From positions 1 through 9,539 of the forward strand of contig JBDZUZ010000146.1 in assembly GCA_040255445.1 (NCBI GenBank): 9,539 nucleotides of DNA. The letters are read 5' to 3'. Of the stretch, positions 6,123 to 9,539 are shown piece after piece. The DNA is from JBDZUZ01 sp040255445. Lineage in GTDB: Bacteria > Planctomycetota > Phycisphaerae > Phycisphaerales > UBA1924. Under the pieces are notes generated by a model. It ran no database searches, was not told where the DNA came from, and saw nothing but the letters and a program-made list of their open reading frames with translations. Within the stretch, counting starts at the first letter, position 1, and each line of letters starts with the position of its first letter. Position numbers and translations under genes: made by a program.

Positions 6123-6599
6123 CTACGCCGGGATGCCGAGGCGGCCGAGCAATGCCGCGGCTTCGGCGTGTGCTGCGGGCAGTGATGCAACCTGCAGCGA
6201 CGGCGCGGGCATGTCCCGTTTCAACTTCTCGACAGCGCTGCCCAACGCGACCAGCAGCTTCGGATCGATCTCTCCGCCGCCATTGATCTCGATCTGGGGG
6301 CCCCCCGGCGCGGCTAACGGAATCAGATCCGGTTCCGTCGCAACGGGGAGGTAGACGCCCAGCCACGCATCGACAGCCTGAATATGCCGCGTTTCGGCTT
6401 CGCCCAGGTGCTTCGCGGCGAGCTTCTGCATCGCCGCCCATGCCGGCCAGGGGAGTTCATCAGAGCGTTGAAAGAGGCGGCGTTTCTTCCCGAGATTGAG
6501 TGACTGGCCGAAGCGTGTTCTCAGCGCGTCGGTGATCTGCGCGGCGGACTCGCGGTCGAAGATCCTCTCTGGCGGCTCACTGCGGAACTCGAATCCCAT
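6123..6599 (-). CDS. Unrecognised 158-aa protein, possibly truncated by an amber codon
   Basis: I do not recognise this family. The product begins MGFEFRSEPPERIFDRESAA and looks soluble. The first half is mostly helical and charged (QITDALRTRFGQSL, residues 21-34; a KKRR cluster near 38). A hydrophobic stretch VDAWLGVYLPVA follows around residues 95-106, then a helical C-terminal part rich in Ala and Leu. No signal peptide, membrane helix or catalytic motif is visible. The TAG stop is followed by 45 further open codons in the same frame, so the natural protein may be about 204 aa. It is first of three close co-directional genes, ahead of the metallopeptidase-like and double-CxxCG genes. The start ATG at 6599 has only a weak GGGG ribosome site, and no convincing promoter was found upstream. 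Coding status is supported by frame length and context; function is unknown. Confidence 0.65.
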   Translation of the reverse strand: MGFEFRSEPPERIFDRESAAQITDALRTRFGQSLNLGKKRRLFQRSDELPWPAWAAMQKLAAKHLGEAETRHIQAVDAWLGVYLPVATEPDLIPLAAPGGPQIEINGGGEIDPKLLVALGSAVEKLKRDMPAPSLQVASLPAAHAEAAALLGRLGIPA

Positions 6600-6790
6600 G
6601 GTGGTGCCCCGATACTTTGTCCTGACTTCCGGTTCCAGCGCGAACCCGCCACAACGGGAAGACGGCGCAGCCGCTCACCGGCCGTCAAGGACGATCATGG
6701 AAGGCCGGGTGAAGGACACGACGGCCGGGCGTGCTGCGGCGTTTGTGCTGCGACGCAAGTGCGGCCGCGGTGCTGGTGCGCCTGTTCTGG

Positions 6791-7171
6791 TCAGCGCTTC
6801 TTCGGCCACGGGATCCCCGCCGCCTTCTTGAGCTTCGCCGCCCGCGATCCGTACACCGCCGCGACCACGAGCAGGCCCAGGAAGGCGAGCACCGCGCTGA
6901 CTCCGATGGGGAACACCGCGGCCTCGATATCGGTATCGCTTCCACCCGAGGCGCCGATCGTCAGACCAACCACGAACGCCGCGGCAAACTCCACGGCTGT
7001 GACGCCCAGCCCCGCGGCGATGAGCCACGCCGCGGCCCGCTTCTCCGCCCGGTGCCAGGCGGCGAAGAGGGCGCGATCGACATGGGGGTAGTCGCTGCTG
7101 CGGAGACGCTGCAGACGCGGCAGTCGGATCAGGGCGAAGATGCCGAAGACGATCATGACGATGCGGAGCAT
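6791..7171 (-). CDS. Small three-helix integral membrane protein
   Basis: A 126-aa protein predicted to sit in the inner membrane. Hydrophobic segments lie at about residues 1-17 (MLRIVMIVFGIFALIRL), 48-74 and 84-108. A basic, amphipathic loop with YPHVDRALFAAWHRAEKRAA (28-47) lies between the first two. The loop between helices 2 and 3 is acidic (SDTDIEA). The C-terminal tail is strongly basic (SRAAKLKKAAGIPWPKKR), and by the positive-inside rule faces the cytoplasm. The first segment is short and directly N-terminal, so it might be an uncleaved signal anchor. I recognise no family. GAGGA lies about 9 nt upstream of the ATG, and a good promoter sits about 55 nt further upstream. It appears to be a single-gene unit, separated by 191 nt from the next gene. 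Confidence 0.75.
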   Translation of the reverse strand: MLRIVMIVFGIFALIRLPRLQRLRSSDYPHVDRALFAAWHRAEKRAAAWLIAAGLGVTAVEFAAAFVVGLTIGASGGSDTDIEAAVFPIGVSAVLAFLGLLVVAAVYGSRAAKLKKAAGIPWPKKR

Positions 7172-7226
7172 GCACGGGGTTCCTCAACGCCGCTCGGAAG
7201 GGTCTGGCGGTCCGGCGGGTTGGGCC

Positions 7227-7254
7227 AATATACCGGCCGGTCCGGGCTCGTCAA
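7227..7254 (-). promoter_or_regulatory. Sigma70-type promoter of the small membrane protein gene
   Basis: On the minus strand TTGACG (7254-7249) and TATATT (7232-7227) are separated by 16 nt. It is the best sigma70 match noted in the window. The 20 nt upstream of the -35 box (about 7255-7274) are unusually AT-rich for this genome and could act as an UP element. The predicted leader before the ATG at 7171 is about 50 nt. The promoter lies just behind the end of glnS, so the membrane protein gene need not depend on read-through. Confidence 0.65.
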
Positions 7255-7296
7255 ATGTATGTAAGATTAGATGGGCCGCCCGGGTTCGCCGGCGGC
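7255..7296 (-). terminator. Weak candidate terminator behind glnS
   Basis: GCCGCC (7275-7280) pairs with GGCGGC (7291-7296) across a 10-nt loop. On the minus strand the stem is followed by an AT-rich, partly T-rich stretch (CCATCTAATCTTACATACAT). It lies about 90 nt beyond the glnS stop and directly ahead of the next promoter, a sensible place for a terminator. The stem is short and the T run is interrupted. Confidence 0.3.
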
Positions 7297-7384
7297 TGTC
7301 GCCTGTCAAGGGGCTCGGTGCGCGGGCAGACAGGGATCATCGAGCGAGTGGGGTTGACTAATCCAAGAGCCGGATCGGGCCACC

Positions 7385-9148
<1,764 letters not shown>

Positions 9149-9197
9149 GGCGGCTTCGTCGGAACGTGTGCGGAATCCGCGGCGGCAGATGCCACCA

Positions 9198-9233
9198 GGC
9201 GGGAGGGGTCACCGGGCGGGAGGGGTCCTCCCG
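9198..9233 (-). repeat. 17-bp tandem repeat overlapping a perfect hairpin in the glnS leader
   Basis: GGCGGGAGGGGTC occurs twice (9198-9210 and 9215-9227), with a 17-nt period. The second copy is part of a perfect 7-bp hairpin with a 3-nt loop (9217-9233, CGGGAGGGGTCCTCCCG). In the glnS transcript the 5' arm GGGAGG could pair with the CCTCCC of either copy, giving two mutually exclusive stems. The element lies about 50-85 nt upstream of the glnS start. Confidence 0.5.
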
Positions 9234-9249
9234 GACCGATGAGGGGACG

Positions 9250-9255
9250 ATGATA
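9250..9255 (-). promoter_or_regulatory. Possible -10 box for glnS
   Basis: TATCAT on the minus strand (9255-9250) is the only good -10 match in the 180-nt gap upstream of glnS. No acceptable -35 box lies 16-18 nt upstream. If used, it would give a leader of about 95 nt that contains the repeat and hairpin at 9198-9233. Confidence 0.25.
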
Positions 9256-9263
9256 GGAGTGGG

Positions 9264-9279
9264 GCCGGTTGAGACCGGC
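9264..9279. other. Short inverted repeat upstream of glnS
   Basis: GCCGGT (9264-9269) and ACCGGC (9274-9279) are perfect inverted copies around TGAG. No T run follows on either strand, so a rho-independent terminator for the gene ending at 9329 is unlikely. It directly precedes the possible -10 box and could be an operator, or chance. Confidence 0.25.
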
Positions 9280-9328
9280 GGGGCGCTGGGGGTGGTCCGA
9301 TCCGGCGCTGGCCTGAGCGGCCGGCGGA

Positions 9329-9539
9329 CTAGGGCTGGACCTCGCGTTGCAGCCGGCGTTGTTCTTCGCGCAGCCGCGAGATCATGCTGATGTAGTCTGC
9401 GTTGCGGCGTTGGAGCATCATCTTTTCAGCCGGCATGGTGTTGGGGTCGGCGATCCGCCGATCGTTGCGGCGGATCTGGCTGACGTAGTTGTCGATCTTC
9501 CGCTGCAGGTCGAGGATCTGCGGGTTCGCGCCGAGCGCC
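9329..9539 (-). CDS. C-terminal end of a helical, coiled-coil-like protein (5' truncated)
   Basis: Only the last 69 residues are in the window, ending EEQRRLQREVQP before a TAG at 9331-9329. They are almost entirely helical and rich in Arg, Gln and Leu. Leu/Ile/Met recur with heptad-like spacing (ILDLQRKIDNYVSQI, then MMLQRRNADYISMISRLREE), interrupted by one break at DPNTMPAEK. This suggests a coiled coil or helical hairpin. The family cannot be told from this fragment. The frame is supported by GC-rich third positions and by reading continuously to the window edge. It is co-directional with glnS, 180 nt upstream. Confidence 0.7.
   Translation of the reverse strand, partial: ALGANPQILDLQRKIDNYVSQIRRNDRRIADPNTMPAEKMMLQRRNADYISMISRLREEQRRLQREVQP

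Noticed and set aside
5956..6441. N-terminal extension of the metallopeptidase-like gene to 6441
   Set aside because: It overlaps the preceding gene out of frame, is Arg/Gly-rich, and the internal ATG at 5955 has a near-perfect ribosome binding site.
6661..6726. GACGGC, GGCCGTC and GACGGCC segments that could form alternative stems
   Set aside because: Arms are 6-7 bp with loops of up to 33 nt and contain the common CGGCCG word. There is no adjacent start codon or T run to give a regulatory reading.
7172..7384. Possible tRNA or other structured RNA between the membrane protein gene and glnS
   Set aside because: A GGTTCG-like word is present, but no acceptor stem or cloverleaf pairing could be built around it.

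Overview
The window is GC-rich bacterial DNA with densely packed genes, most likely from a member of the Planctomycetota, class Phycisphaerae. The strongest clue is the secreted protein at 1498-2295 (-). It ends in a duplicated Asp-rich EF-hand/dockerin-like module that closes on Gly-Cys, a 'GC-type dockerin' tail that I know mainly from Phycisphaerae. A bacterial-type glutaminyl-tRNA synthetase fits this but does not prove it. No mobile element, CRISPR array, rRNA or tRNA was seen.

Layout. (1) 2-1406 (+): the 3' end of an aspartokinase-type kinase overlaps aspartate-semialdehyde dehydrogenase (asd) by 11 nt. These are consecutive steps of the aspartate amino-acid/diaminopimelate pathway. A perfect 14-bp hairpin at 1435-1466 separates asd from the convergent neighbour. 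(2) 1498-2295 (-): the secreted dockerin-tailed protein, with a hairpin-rich leader. It is divergent from (3) 2580-3899 (+): an unrecognised 439-aa protein with a helix-turn-helix-like segment, followed by a 28-codon small ORF (3957-4043) with a strong Shine-Dalgarno sequence. (4) 4054-6599 (-): three closely spaced genes in one direction. In transcription order these are an unknown protein whose frame is interrupted by an amber codon, a gluzincin-type HExxH metallopeptidase-like protein, and a protein with two CxxCG motifs that resembles the double-CXXCG (SitI6-type) immunity-protein family. (5) 6791-7171 (-): a small three-helix membrane protein with a good sigma70-like promoter. (6) 7385-9148 (-): glnS, with a leader carrying a 17-bp tandem repeat and a hairpin. 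(7) 9329-9539 (-): the C-terminal end of a helical, coiled-coil-like protein.

The kinase and asd act together in the aspartate pathway and glnS is housekeeping. The 4054-6599 set is the least explained part and the best candidate for an undescribed functional unit. Its link to toxin immunity rests only on motif layout. No gene-free stretch exceeds 300 bases; the largest, 2296-2579, holds the divergent promoter region. In 6600-6790 I see no supportable feature. GC-rich composition produces many long shadow frames, which were left out.
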